The translations under genes were made by a program, and so were the position numbers. The notes under the pieces are model-generated. The model ran no database searches. It was not told the origin of the DNA and was given only the letters and a program-made list of their open reading frames with translations. From positions 1 through 55,239 of the forward strand of contig NZ_QOWJ01000020.1 in the NCBI RefSeq assembly GCF_003332885.2: 55,239 bases of DNA, written 5' to 3'. Origin of the DNA: Paracnuella aquatica. Lineage in GTDB: Bacteria; Bacteroidota; Bacteroidia; Chitinophagales; Chitinophagaceae. Positions 33,404 to 41,868 of the stretch are shown here, piece by piece; the stretch's first letter is position 1, and each line of letters starts with the position of its first letter.

Positions 33404-34639
33404 CTAGCTTTCCAGTTCGCCTTCCCACTTGCTCACCACGGAGGTGGCCAGGGCGTTGCCCACTACATTGGTAGCGGTGCGAAACATGTCGCAAAAATGA
33501 TCGATGGGCAAAATTAGCGCAACGCCTTCCGGCGGAATGTTAAACATGGCGCAGGTAGCCAGCACCACCACCAGCGATGCACGGGGCACACCGGCAATGC
33601 CTTTACTTGTAAGCATCAGCACCAGCAGCATGGTTAGCTGTGTAGCCAGCGGCAGATCAATGCCGTAAGCCTGTGCAATCGCCAGCGATGCAAAGGTCAT
33701 ATACATCATACTGCCGTCAAGATTGAATGAATAACCCAGCGGAAGAATAAACGCCACTATGCGGTCGCGGCAGCCAAAGCGCTCAAGTTCTTCGGTCAGT
33801 TTTGGAAACACGGCTTCCGACGATGTGGTGCTGAATGCAATGAGCAGCGGCCCGCTGATGCGTTGCAGCAGGGTTTTCATTCTGCTGCCTAAAATAAGGT
33901 AACCTACACCCAGCAGCAGTATCCAGAGCAGCGCAATGCCCAGCAGGAAATATAAAAAGTAGATAATGTAAAAACTAAAAATGCGGGTGCCGTTTACCGC
34001 CACCACCGCGGCCAGCGCACCAAACACACCAATGGGTGCAAAATTCATTACATAGCCCACCACTTTTAATATGATGTGGGATGCAACATCCAATGCTTTG
34101 ATAACCGGCTTTGCAAAATCGCCCATGGAGGCAGCAGCTACACCGAAGAAAATAGAAAACACTACCAACTGCAGTATCTCGTTGTTTGCCATGGCCTCGA
34201 ACAGGGACCGAGGTATAACATGCTCAATGAAATTTTGCAGCGAAAAACCCTGTTGCTTCGACATCAGGTCGGAAAGGCCTGCGGTGTCGGATTGCGACAG
34301 GTCGATGTACTGACCTGGTTTGAAATAATTGACCAGCAGCATGCCCAACAGCAGCGATGCCAGCGATGCCGTAACAAACCACAAAATGGCTTTGCCACCT
34401 ACCCTTCCCACGGCTTTCAGGTCGCCCAGTTTGGCGATGCCTACCACAAGGGTGGAGAATACCAGCGGCGCAATGATCATTTGCACCAAACGGATAAAAA
34501 TGGTGCTGAGCAGTTTGATGTTTTTGGAAAACTGGGCCCGGAACTCAGGCGTTGTTGTATTGAAAATCATCAGCCCCAATAAAAAACCAAGGACCATTGA
34601 AAGCAAAATATAAATCGTCAGCCTGTTTCCTTTTCCCAT
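33404..34639 (-). CDS. Dicarboxylate/amino acid:cation symporter (DAACS)
   Basis: This 411-residue membrane transporter shows the family motifs: RLVQMIIAPLVFSTLVVGI, the serine-rich loop IAFSTTSSEAVFPKL, and LPLGYSFNLDGSMMYMT, then TSKGIAGVPRASLVV. These bind the carboxylate substrate (glutamate, aspartate or C4-dicarboxylate) with sodium or protons. The start at 34639 (MGKGNRLTIYI) is chosen because the longer ORF adds a non-hydrophobic extension. Confidence 0.93.
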   Translation of the reverse strand: MGKGNRLTIYILLSMVLGFLLGLMIFNTTTPEFRAQFSKNIKLLSTIFIRLVQMIIAPLVFSTLVVGIAKLGDLKAVGRVGGKAILWFVTASLASLLLGMLLVNYFKPGQYIDLSQSDTAGLSDLMSKQQGFSLQNFIEHVIPRSLFEAMANNEILQLVVFSIFFGVAAASMGDFAKPVIKALDVASHIILKVVGYVMNFAPIGVFGALAAVVAVNGTRIFSFYIIYFLYFLLGIALLWILLLGVGYLILGSRMKTLLQRISGPLLIAFSTTSSEAVFPKLTEELERFGCRDRIVAFILPLGYSFNLDGSMMYMTFASLAIAQAYGIDLPLATQLTMLLVLMLTSKGIAGVPRASLVVVLATCAMFNIPPEGVALILPIDHFCDMFRTATNVVGNALATSVVSKWEGELES

Positions 34640-34791
34640 GTGGTGGATAATGATAAAGGGCCGAAAATCGGTAAAAAAAAGGGTGGGTCGAAATTTTTTT
34701 GTCCGCACCATACCCACATCGCACCATAAATGATTAGGACCTGAAATAGAATTAATCATTACTTTACGCACCTAAAATTTTACACGCTTAT

Positions 34792-36333
34792 ATGAGTTTA
34801 TTTGCTAAAAAGTCTTTGCCGGCTATGTTGGCGCAAGCCGCCGACAACGAAAAAGGCTTAAAACGTACCCTCGGTGCAGGCAACCTGGTTGCACTGGGAA
34901 TTGGCGCCATCATTGGCGCCGGTTTGTTTGTGCGCACCGCTGCTGCTGCCGGGCAGGCAGCCGGTCCGGCGGTAACTTTGTCGTTTGTGATCGCTGCTAT
35001 TGGGTGCGCATTTGCCGGACTTTGCTATGCCGAGTTTGCTGCCATGATCCCGATTGCGGGCAGCGCATATGCCTATTCGTATGTTACCATGGGCGAACTT
35101 ATTGCCTGGATCATTGGCTGGGCACTTATTATGGAATATGCACTGGGTGCCGCTACGGTATCCATTGCCTGGAGTGAATATTTAAATACGCTATTGGGAG
35201 GGGCGATACCATACGAATGGAGCCACTCGCCTTTTGAAAGCTTCACCGACTCTGCCGGTGTGCTGCACCAGGGTATCCTCAATGCTCCTGCCCTCATCAT
35301 CTTATTGTTGCTTACGCTGCTGCTCATCAAAGGCACACAGGAATCGGCCATGGTAAATGCCGTGATCGTATTTATTAAAGTGGCTATTGTACTGGTGTTT
35401 ATTGCAGTGGGTTGGCAGTTCATCAACCCCGCCAACCACACGCCTTACATGATTCCGGAAGGCACTGCACCATTTACCGACAGCGCCGGCAAAGTGATTG
35501 CCGACTACAGCGGTGTGTTTAAACACGGCTGGGGCGGTGTGCTCGGTGGCGCGGCCATCGTGTTCTTTGCCTTTATTGGCTTTGATGCGGTGAGCACTGC
35601 GGCACAGGAAGCCAAAAACCCGGCCCGCGACATGCCTATTGGTATCCTTGGCTCGCTGGCGGTTTGTACCATTTTGTACATTCTGTTTGGCCACGTACTT
35701 ACAGGTGTTTCACCGTGGCAGGACTTCGTAGATCCCGTTAAAGGCCGTGAAGCTTCGGTGGCGTATGCTATTTCCACGTACATGCCAGGCTATGGCTGGC
35801 TGGCTACTGCGGTAACTATTGCCATCCTTGCTGGCTTCTCTTCGGTGATCCTGGTGATGCTGATGGGCCAGAGCCGCATTTTCTACACCATGAGTAACGA
35901 CGGCCTGATCCCCAAAGCATTCGGCGACCTGCACCCTAAATACAAAACACCCTACAAGGCCAACTGGATCTTGTTTGTTTTTGTAGGTGCATTTGCAGCC
36001 TTTGTACCGGGCCACGTAGCCGGCGATCTTACCTCGTTTGGAACCCTGTTTGCCTTTGTGCTAGTTAGTGCCGGCGTATGGCTGCTGCGCAAAAAAGAAC
36101 CCGAGATCAAACGCCCGTTCCGTACACCGGCCGTTGGCTTTGTATCGACCATGGGTGTGCTGGTGTGCACCGGTATGATCATTGCGCTGGACCGCCAAAC
36201 GCTGACCGTGGCGTTTGTGTGGATGATCATTGGTCTGATCATTTACTTTGCTTACAGCCGCAAACGTTCCAAGCTCCGCAACTTTGCGGATGTGCTGCCT
36301 ACAGCCGACGATTTTGAAAAACGTTCATTATAA
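34792..36333 (+). CDS. APC family amino acid permease
   Basis: This is a 513-residue, 12-helix permease of the cationic amino acid transporter-like group. It has the helix 1 motif GIGAIIGAGLFV, the consensus segment AAIVFFAFIGFDAVSTAAQEAKNP, and RIFYTMSNDGLIP. It probably imports amino acids by proton symport. It is divergent from the dicarboxylate symporter, giving a short shared control region (34640-34791). A strong terminator follows. Confidence 0.93.
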   Translation: MSLFAKKSLPAMLAQAADNEKGLKRTLGAGNLVALGIGAIIGAGLFVRTAAAAGQAAGPAVTLSFVIAAIGCAFAGLCYAEFAAMIPIAGSAYAYSYVTMGELIAWIIGWALIMEYALGAATVSIAWSEYLNTLLGGAIPYEWSHSPFESFTDSAGVLHQGILNAPALIILLLLTLLLIKGTQESAMVNAVIVFIKVAIVLVFIAVGWQFINPANHTPYMIPEGTAPFTDSAGKVIADYSGVFKHGWGGVLGGAAIVFFAFIGFDAVSTAAQEAKNPARDMPIGILGSLAVCTILYILFGHVLTGVSPWQDFVDPVKGREASVAYAISTYMPGYGWLATAVTIAILAGFSSVILVMLMGQSRIFYTMSNDGLIPKAFGDLHPKYKTPYKANWILFVFVGAFAAFVPGHVAGDLTSFGTLFAFVLVSAGVWLLRKKEPEIKRPFRTPAVGFVSTMGVLVCTGMIIALDRQTLTVAFVWMIIGLIIYFAYSRKRSKLRNFADVLPTADDFEKRSL

Positions 36334-36340
36334 AAAAACC

Positions 36341-36364
36341 AAACCGCCTTCGGGCGGTTTTTTC
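36341..36364 (+). terminator. Rho-independent terminator of the permease gene
   Basis: AAACCGCC / GGCGGTTT stem with a TTCG tetraloop and T tract. Confidence 0.92.
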
Positions 36365-36379
36365 TTGCCCTGTTCTGCC

Positions 36380-36387
36380 TAATTTTG
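36380..36387 (+). promoter_or_regulatory. -7 box upstream of yebC
   Basis: TAATTTTG, a perfect match, 132 bases before the yebC start. A long leader with the inverted repeat at 36417 would follow. No well-spaced -33 box was seen. Confidence 0.4.
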
Positions 36388-36410
36388 CAGGCCCGGTGGG
36401 GGTTGACAAA

Positions 36411-36513
36411 GTTCACAAGTTCACGGGTTCACAAGTTGTGCTGAAGCGAACTCGTGAACCCGTGAACTTTGGAACAGGTGAACTATAAACTACCAAACTA
36501 AAAACTACAAACT
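36411..36513. repeat. Word repeats with a 16-bp perfect inverted repeat before yebC
   Basis: AAGTTCACGGGTTCAC (36417-36432) and GTGAACCCGTGAACTT (36454-36469) are perfect reverse complements with a 21-base loop. Directly after, a second word (AACTAyAAACTAC) is repeated four times to 36513. Both are degenerate short-word arrays of different sequence in one gap. Confidence 0.65.
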
Positions 36514-36519
36514 CATTCT

Positions 36520-37242
36520 ATGGGTCGCATATTTGAAGTAAGAAAAAGCACCATGTTTGCCCGGTGGGACCGGATGGCCAAACAATTTACCCGTGTAGGA
36601 AAAGAAATTGTGATTGCCGTAAAAGCCGGCGGCCCCGACCCTGCCACCAACCCGGCCCTGCGCCGCGCCATGCAAAACGGCAAGGCCGTTAACATGCCGA
36701 AAGACCGCGTGGAAGCCGCGATCAAAAGGGCACAGGGCAAAGACATGGCCAACTACGACGAGATCCTGTACGAAGGATATGCGCCCCATGGCGTGGCCGT
36801 GCTGGTAGAAACCGCTACCGACAACCATGTACGCACCGTTGCCAACGTGAAATCGATCTTCAACAAAGGCGGCGGCACGCTGGGCAACAGCGGCTCTGTG
36901 GCATTTCAGTTTACCAAAATGGGTGTGTTTAAACTCAACCCCACCGACCTGAACGCCGAAGACCTGGAGCTGGAGCTGATTGATTTTGGCCTGGAAGAAC
37001 TGGGCGAAGGCACCGGCGAAAACGGCGAAGAAGTGCTGGTGGTGCGTTGCTCGTTTACCGAATTTGGCAACATGCAAAAAGCATTGGAAGAAAAAGGCCT
37101 CACGCCGCTCAGCGCCGAATTGGAATGGATTCCATCAACCACAGTAGAACTGAACGAAGAACAGGCGCAGGATGTGCTGAAGTTGATTGACAAACTGGAG
37201 CAGGACGAAGACGTGCAAAAGGTTTTTCACAACCTTGCCTGA
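36520..37242 (+). CDS. yebC: YebC/PmpR family protein
   Basis: This is a 240-residue protein with the usual features of the family: [22 protein letters not shown] start, then [21 protein letters not shown] and [14 protein letters not shown]. The third domain carries [13 protein letters not shown]. YebC proteins were described as DNA-binding regulators and as factors that relieve ribosome stalling at difficult motifs. A terminator follows at 37263. Confidence 0.95.
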   Translation: MGRIFEVRKSTMFARWDRMAKQFTRVGKEIVIAVKAGGPDPATNPALRRAMQNGKAVNMPKDRVEAAIKRAQGKDMANYDEILYEGYAPHGVAVLVETATDNHVRTVANVKSIFNKGGGTLGNSGSVAFQFTKMGVFKLNPTDLNAEDLELELIDFGLEELGEGTGENGEEVLVVRCSFTEFGNMQKALEEKGLTPLSAELEWIPSTTVELNEEQAQDVLKLIDKLEQDEDVQKVFHNLA

Positions 37243-37262
37243 TCGTTTCCATACATTCTTTT

Positions 37263-37297
37263 CAAAATGCCGGACCTTTGGTTCGGCATTTTGTTTA
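37263..37297 (+). terminator. Rho-independent terminator of yebC
   Basis: A stem of about 14 bp (CAAAATGCCGGACC / GGTTCGGCATTTTG) with loop TTT and short T tract. Confidence 0.8.
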
Positions 37298-37318
37298 CCG
37301 GCATCAACCAATCTTTTT

Positions 37319-37726
37319 ATGAACTCCGCAGCACGGCCCATTATATTGTTCGACGGCGTTTGCAATTTCTGCAACGGCGCCATCAACTTCCTGATCCGGC
37401 AGGATAGAACAGGGCAACTGCTTTTTGCACCACTGCAAAGCAGCACCGGCCAGGCGCTGCTGCAACAACATGGTTTACCCACCGAGCAATTTGGCTCTTT
37501 TGTATTGATCAAATCAGGAAAGGTGTATCAAAAATCAAGTGCGGCGTTGCAATTGGTGCCCCACTTGCCCTGGTACTGGCAGTGGGCAAAGTTGGGTGCG
37601 CTGCTGCCCGTTCGCTGGCGCGATGGCCTGTATCATTTTATTGCACGCAACCGGTATCGGTGGTTTGGAAAACAAACGGTGTGCATGGTACCAACAAAGG
37701 AAGTAAGGGCACGTTTTTTATCCTGA
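37319..37726 (+). CDS. DCC family thiol-disulfide oxidoreductase-like protein
   Basis: This is a 135-residue protein with the family signature FDGVCNFCNG (11-20), containing the DxxCxxC motif (D12, C15, C18) that names the DCC family. It has a thioredoxin-like fold and probably acts on disulfides. RYRWFGKQTVC near the end adds a third conserved cysteine. The start at 37319 lies just after the yebC terminator. Confidence 0.9.
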   Translation: MNSAARPIILFDGVCNFCNGAINFLIRQDRTGQLLFAPLQSSTGQALLQQHGLPTEQFGSFVLIKSGKVYQKSSAALQLVPHLPWYWQWAKLGALLPVRWRDGLYHFIARNRYRWFGKQTVCMVPTKEVRARFLS

Positions 37727-38082
37727 CAAATAATCGCCCAAGCACTCCTGTTTTTATCAAAACGGTGCTGCCCCTCGTAATTCTACTTTTTTACAATAAG
37801 TGTTTTTACCACCAGCCGGTTCGGGGAAAATCTTACTGCAGCAAAATTGATTGTTGCCAGTCACTACTAACACCCAACACGTGAAATGCATGCGGGACGC
37901 AAGTTTCAGCGCATAACATTTTCAAACTTTCCACATTTCGGCTGTTGCATGCAGGCAGCATTTACCGGTTACAGCCACAAAACCTGCGCATTATTTTTTT
38001 ATTTTGATCTGCATTTTCTGTATAGCAACGCCAGTCCATATCCTACAAAATTGCGTTGGCATACACTCAATGTTCCTATGAA
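37727..38082. other. Gap with no recognised feature
   Basis: No convincing ORF, RNA element or long inverted repeat was seen. There is a T-rich stretch near 37990-38010 and a short stem GCCA...TGGC near 38030-38060 directly before the next gene. Confidence 0.5.
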
Positions 38083-40290
38083 ATGAAAAGGCTGTTTACG
38101 CTTATATTTCTCTGCTGCCTGTCGTGGTCGGTTGGTGCCCAACTCGATTCGGCCGGTGCATCTTACGTTGACTTCAGCGTGGATGCGGATACGCGTACCG
38201 GTTTTCAAAAGATCAGCGCACTGCATCCCGATTCTACTTTTCATCACGACGACTGGTTTAAACTACCGGGCTATAATGGCCGTGGCCGCGGCGTCATTGA
38301 CACCACCGGTGCTGCCGCCCTGACTGCGCAACTAAAAGCCAAACCCAATACTTCGTTTGTCAAGCGTATGTCGCTGCCTCCTTACTCTATTTTACCCGTA
38401 ACATATGCCAATGGAGCGCCTATTGGTCACCGGTTTTGGGTGGATGGCGTGTACTTCAGGGACAACGCCATTGGCGATGATTCCACTTCTTTTACCGGCA
38501 GTAAAAACGGCGATAATCCTAACAACTGGATCGGTACCATTTCGCCGGTGAGCGACAAAACCGACATTATTGATGTATACACGCATGTGCGTACATCGGG
38601 CACCCGGCCACAGGCCGATTCGGCCTGGTTTTTTGCAGGCGTGGCAACAGTGGGCACCAACGGTTCGCGGTATTTTGATATAGAAGTGTACCGCGAAAAC
38701 ATTTCCTACAGCCCGGTAACTAAACGGTTTACATCGGCGGGCACATCAGAAGGTCATTCGGAATGGCGGTTCGACAACAGCGGCAACGTAATTCAAACCG
38801 GCGACATCATTATCTCCGTTACTTATTCGGCCGGCAAAGCACCGGAAATCGATTTTCGCATTTGGGTGAGCAATAATACTTACAGCACCAGCAAACCCAG
38901 TGCGTTTAAATTTGGCAGCAAGTTCAACAGCATAGGCACTGCAGGTTATGCCCAAATACTTTCCAACTCAGGTAGCTCCAACTGGGGCAGCGGTGTATCC
39001 AATTATATCTCCAACAACTCGACTTCGGACAGTACCTATTCAACGCCGTGGGGCACCATCAACGCTACCACCAAAGCATGGGGCCAGCACTACGACAAGT
39101 TGCAGTTTGTGGAAGTAGCGCTCAACTTTTCGCGGTTTGGGATGAACCCGTTTGCATATGTTACATCATTTTGTAAATCGCCGTATGCTACCATCCTGAT
39201 CAAGTCGCGCAACTCGGCGGAGTTCAACTCCAGCCTTTCCGACTTTGTGGGGCCGCAAAGTTTTACCGTAAAAAACCTGTCGCCTTTTGCCGCAACGACC
39301 GATACACTTAGCTGCGCCAAAACATCGGGAACCATTCAACTGCAATCCGATGCACGAAATTATTACCGCTGGTTTAACCTGGCCGGCGACACATTGCAAC
39401 GCGATAGTGATGTGCCCACATTTTCAGTAAACAAAGCCGGCACCTACATTGTAGAAGCCACCAACTTCCAGGCATGTGCGCCGATGAAGCGCGATACCAT
39501 TGTGGTGAGTGGCGACTATTACAAACCCGTGGCACACATAGATGCATTTCCACCCAACCCCTATCACCAGTTGATGGGCGGCAACGTTGCTGCATCCAAC
39601 TATCCAACGCCGTTTGGATCGTCGCAAGGTTTGCTTTGGAACTGGAGCGGGCCGAATGGATTTACCTCCACCATACAAAACCCGAAAGTGGATACGTTGT
39701 TTGGCAAAACTTATGAATTGGTGGTAACCGAAAAACGGAATGGCTGCAAGGATACGGCCATCTTCGACCTCGCCATTTTATTTAATGCGGCAATGCAGCT
39801 TGAAGGACGATTGATTGCGGGCACTACTAACCTTTGGTGGAACCGGCCCGACGCTGCCGGCAACTGGAGCTACGAAGTGCAGAAAAGCACGAACGGCGTG
39901 CATTTTACCACGATTAAAAATATTGCTGCTACGGGCATGGCAAGGCTTACGTTTAAAGAAGATGCCGGGCAAACGCCGGGATTTTACCGCGTGGTGGCCC
40001 ATGCACCCGGCTCTGCACCGCTATTGAGTTCGGTAGTAAAGCTGCATGGAAGCCTGCATGCACTTAAGGTATGGCGCACCGAAAGCCGCAACACACTGAT
40101 GGTGCAAACTGCAGCAAACGGCACACCAACCGAGGTGCGGGTATTTGATTTATCGGGCAGGCTGTTGCAAAAAACAATGGTGGCCGCCGGTGCTACAACC
40201 GCTATGCAACTGCCTGCGGCGTATTATTTTCAACCGGTTATTGTGGCGCTTTTCCAAGACGGGCAATTGGTATATTCCAAGCAATTATAA
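38083..40290 (+). CDS. Large secreted surface protein with Ig-like domain and possible type IX sorting tail
   Basis: This is a 735-residue protein with a signal peptide (MKRLFTLIFLCCLSWSVGAQ). The N-terminal 370 residues are rich in Asn, Ser, Thr and aromatic residues, with a beta-sandwich character. An Ig/PKD-like stretch follows (SGTIQLQSDARNYYRWFNLA and SVNKAGTYIVEATN). A second Ig-like domain is near residues 500-560. The last 75 residues (VRVFDLSGRLLQKTMV ... GQLVYSKQL) resemble a type A sorting domain of the type IX secretion system, in a degenerate form. It is probably exposed on the cell surface. Function is unknown. Confidence 0.75.
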   Translation: MKRLFTLIFLCCLSWSVGAQLDSAGASYVDFSVDADTRTGFQKISALHPDSTFHHDDWFKLPGYNGRGRGVIDTTGAAALTAQLKAKPNTSFVKRMSLPPYSILPVTYANGAPIGHRFWVDGVYFRDNAIGDDSTSFTGSKNGDNPNNWIGTISPVSDKTDIIDVYTHVRTSGTRPQADSAWFFAGVATVGTNGSRYFDIEVYRENISYSPVTKRFTSAGTSEGHSEWRFDNSGNVIQTGDIIISVTYSAGKAPEIDFRIWVSNNTYSTSKPSAFKFGSKFNSIGTAGYAQILSNSGSSNWGSGVSNYISNNSTSDSTYSTPWGTINATTKAWGQHYDKLQFVEVALNFSRFGMNPFAYVTSFCKSPYATILIKSRNSAEFNSSLSDFVGPQSFTVKNLSPFAATTDTLSCAKTSGTIQLQSDARNYYRWFNLAGDTLQRDSDVPTFSVNKAGTYIVEATNFQACAPMKRDTIVVSGDYYKPVAHIDAFPPNPYHQLMGGNVAASNYPTPFGSSQGLLWNWSGPNGFTSTIQNPKVDTLFGKTYELVVTEKRNGCKDTAIFDLAILFNAAMQLEGRLIAGTTNLWWNRPDAAGNWSYEVQKSTNGVHFTTIKNIAATGMARLTFKEDAGQTPGFYRVVAHAPGSAPLLSSVVKLHGSLHALKVWRTESRNTLMVQTAANGTPTEVRVFDLSGRLLQKTMVAAGATTAMQLPAAYYFQPVIVALFQDGQLVYSKQL

Positions 40291-40321
40291 AAATGGCCGG
40301 CAATTACTTGCCGGCCATTTT
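40290..40321. terminator. Bidirectional terminator between convergent genes
   Basis: A 14-bp perfect stem AAAATGGCCGGCAA / TTGCCGGCCATTTT with a 4-base loop, flanked by A and T runs. It serves both the surface protein gene and the convergent phzF-like gene. Confidence 0.88.
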
Positions 40322-40337
40322 ATTTGAAGCATCCAGG

Positions 40338-41141
40338 TTAAATATCATCAAGGTAAATCTCCCCTTTTAAAAACAAGACGCATTCGCCGCTCATATACAC
40401 CCGGTCATCTTTCAATGAGCATTGCAGCTCGCCTCCCCGTTGCGATAATTGGTGACAAACCAAATCCGTCTTACCCAGTTGCGCTGCCCAGTATGGCACA
40501 ATATTGCAATGCGCCGAACCGGTAACCGGGTCTTCGGGCACACCGGCACCGGGATAAAAACAGCGGCTCACTGCATCGGCGCCATTTCCTTTTGCCGTAA
40601 CGATCACTCCCGCCGAATCAAGTGTTTTCATTTTATTAAAATCAGGCGTTACCCCCAACACGGCTGCTTCGTTTTCCAACACCACAAAATAATCGCGGGA
40701 ACGCAGCACCTGTACTGGTTTGGCTACGCCAATGCTTTCGAGCAAACCATCCGGAACTTCGGTGGGTTGCGGCATGCGCACCGGGAAGTTGAGCGTAAAT
40801 ACATCGCCGCTAATTAGGGTTTGCAGCGGACCAGCTTTTTGCGTGGTAAAATTTAATTCGGCAACCTGCGGCTCCAGGAATTTTTTAATGATGTATGCTG
40901 CGGCCAGCGTTGCATGCCCGCACAAATCAATTTCATAATCGGGGGTAAACCAGCGGATATAATACTGATCTTTTGCTGCGGCATCTTTTACAAAAAATAC
41001 CGTTTCGCTTAAATTATTTTCCATGGCAATCTGCTGCATCAGGCTGTCGGGTAGCCACTCGTTTAGTGGTACCACAGCGGCAGGATTGCCCTTGAATATT
41101 TTGCTGGCAAATGCATCGACCTGGTAAATGGGCAGGGTCAT
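40338..41141 (-). CDS. PhzF family isomerase/epimerase-like protein
   Basis: This is a 267-residue enzyme with the duplicated hotdog-like fold of PhzF/diaminopimelate epimerase. Seen are YQVDAFASKIFKGNPAAVV, the catalytic-glutamate segment ENNLSETVFF (E46), DLCGHATLAAAYI and EDPVTGSAHCNIVPYW. It probably isomerises a small acid; a phenazine pathway is not present, so the true substrate is unknown. Its ATG overlaps the TGA of the TRIC-like gene in an ATGA arrangement, so the two form an operon. Confidence 0.9.
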   Translation of the reverse strand: MTLPIYQVDAFASKIFKGNPAAVVPLNEWLPDSLMQQIAMENNLSETVFFVKDAAAKDQYYIRWFTPDYEIDLCGHATLAAAYIIKKFLEPQVAELNFTTQKAGPLQTLISGDVFTLNFPVRMPQPTEVPDGLLESIGVAKPVQVLRSRDYFVVLENEAAVLGVTPDFNKMKTLDSAGVIVTAKGNGADAVSRCFYPGAGVPEDPVTGSAHCNIVPYWAAQLGKTDLVCHQLSQRGGELQCSLKDDRVYMSGECVLFLKGEIYLDDI

Positions 41142-41761
41142 GGTTGTTTTTTTAAATAAAATTTCGGCAATGCAATATCAAAACGAACGGCAATTATGCG
41201 GATGGCAATAACCAGTGCAATGCAGATGATTTTGGCTACATCAGTGGGAATGAGTGTACGCTGCAACAGCAGGTATAGAGCGCCGCCAGTGATGCAGGCC
41301 AGCGCATAAATTTCGCGGTGGAAAATGAGTGGTAATTTATTCAGCATCACATCGCGCAGCACGCCACCAAAACAAGCTGTCATGGTGCCCAGTGCCAGGC
41401 ACACCGTTGGTCCAAAGCCGCGCCGCAGGCCCACTTCCACGCCTACAATGGTAAAGAGGCCAATGCCCAGCGCATCAAACAGGAAAAGGGCCGGATCGAG
41501 CCGGCGCAACTGCGGCCCCAGCAACATGGTAGCAACAGCCGCGGTAAAAATAACGATGATGGTGCCGCCATTGGTGAGCCAGGAAACGGGTGTGTTGCCC
41601 ACCAGCAGATCTCGCATGGTGCCGCCGCCAATGGCGGTTACAAATGCAATGATGACCACGCCAAACGGATCGAAACGGCGTTCCATAGCCGAAAATGCCC
41701 CCGACACCGCAAAAGCAAATGTGCCCAGAATATCGATGACGTGGAGTAGGCTGGGATACAT
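41138..41761 (-). CDS. Trimeric intracellular cation channel-like (UPF0126) protein
   Basis: This is a 207-residue protein of seven hydrophobic segments, with the duplicated glycine-rich motifs FAVSGAFSAMERRFDPFGVV and GGGTMRDLL, and the second set LGTMTACFGGVLRDVM. The family (YicG/TRIC-type) forms potassium-conducting trimers. The start MYPSLLHVIDI is chosen because the longer frame would translate the word repeat at 41769. Confidence 0.88.
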   Translation of the reverse strand: MYPSLLHVIDILGTFAFAVSGAFSAMERRFDPFGVVIIAFVTAIGGGTMRDLLVGNTPVSWLTNGGTIIVIFTAAVATMLLGPQLRRLDPALFLFDALGIGLFTIVGVEVGLRRGFGPTVCLALGTMTACFGGVLRDVMLNKLPLIFHREIYALACITGGALYLLLQRTLIPTDVAKIICIALVIAIRIIAVRFDIALPKFYLKKQP

Positions 41762-41768
41762 GGTGAGT

Positions 41769-41858
41769 GGATGGTGGATGAAAGTTGATAGTTGGTAGTT
41801 GATAGTTGACAGTAAATAGTAGATTCTTGATTTCACCATCATCTATCATCCACCATCC
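41769..41858. repeat. Inverted word repeat (GGATGGTGGATGA / GTTGATAGTTGG)
   Basis: GGATGGTGGATGA (41769-41781) and TCATCCACCATCC (41846-41858) are perfect reverse complements. Between them are three copies of a GTTGATAGTTG word (41784-41810). No ORF is supported. It lies between the TRIC-like gene and the dehydrogenase gene. Confidence 0.6.
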
Positions 41859-41868
41859 ATCATCACTC

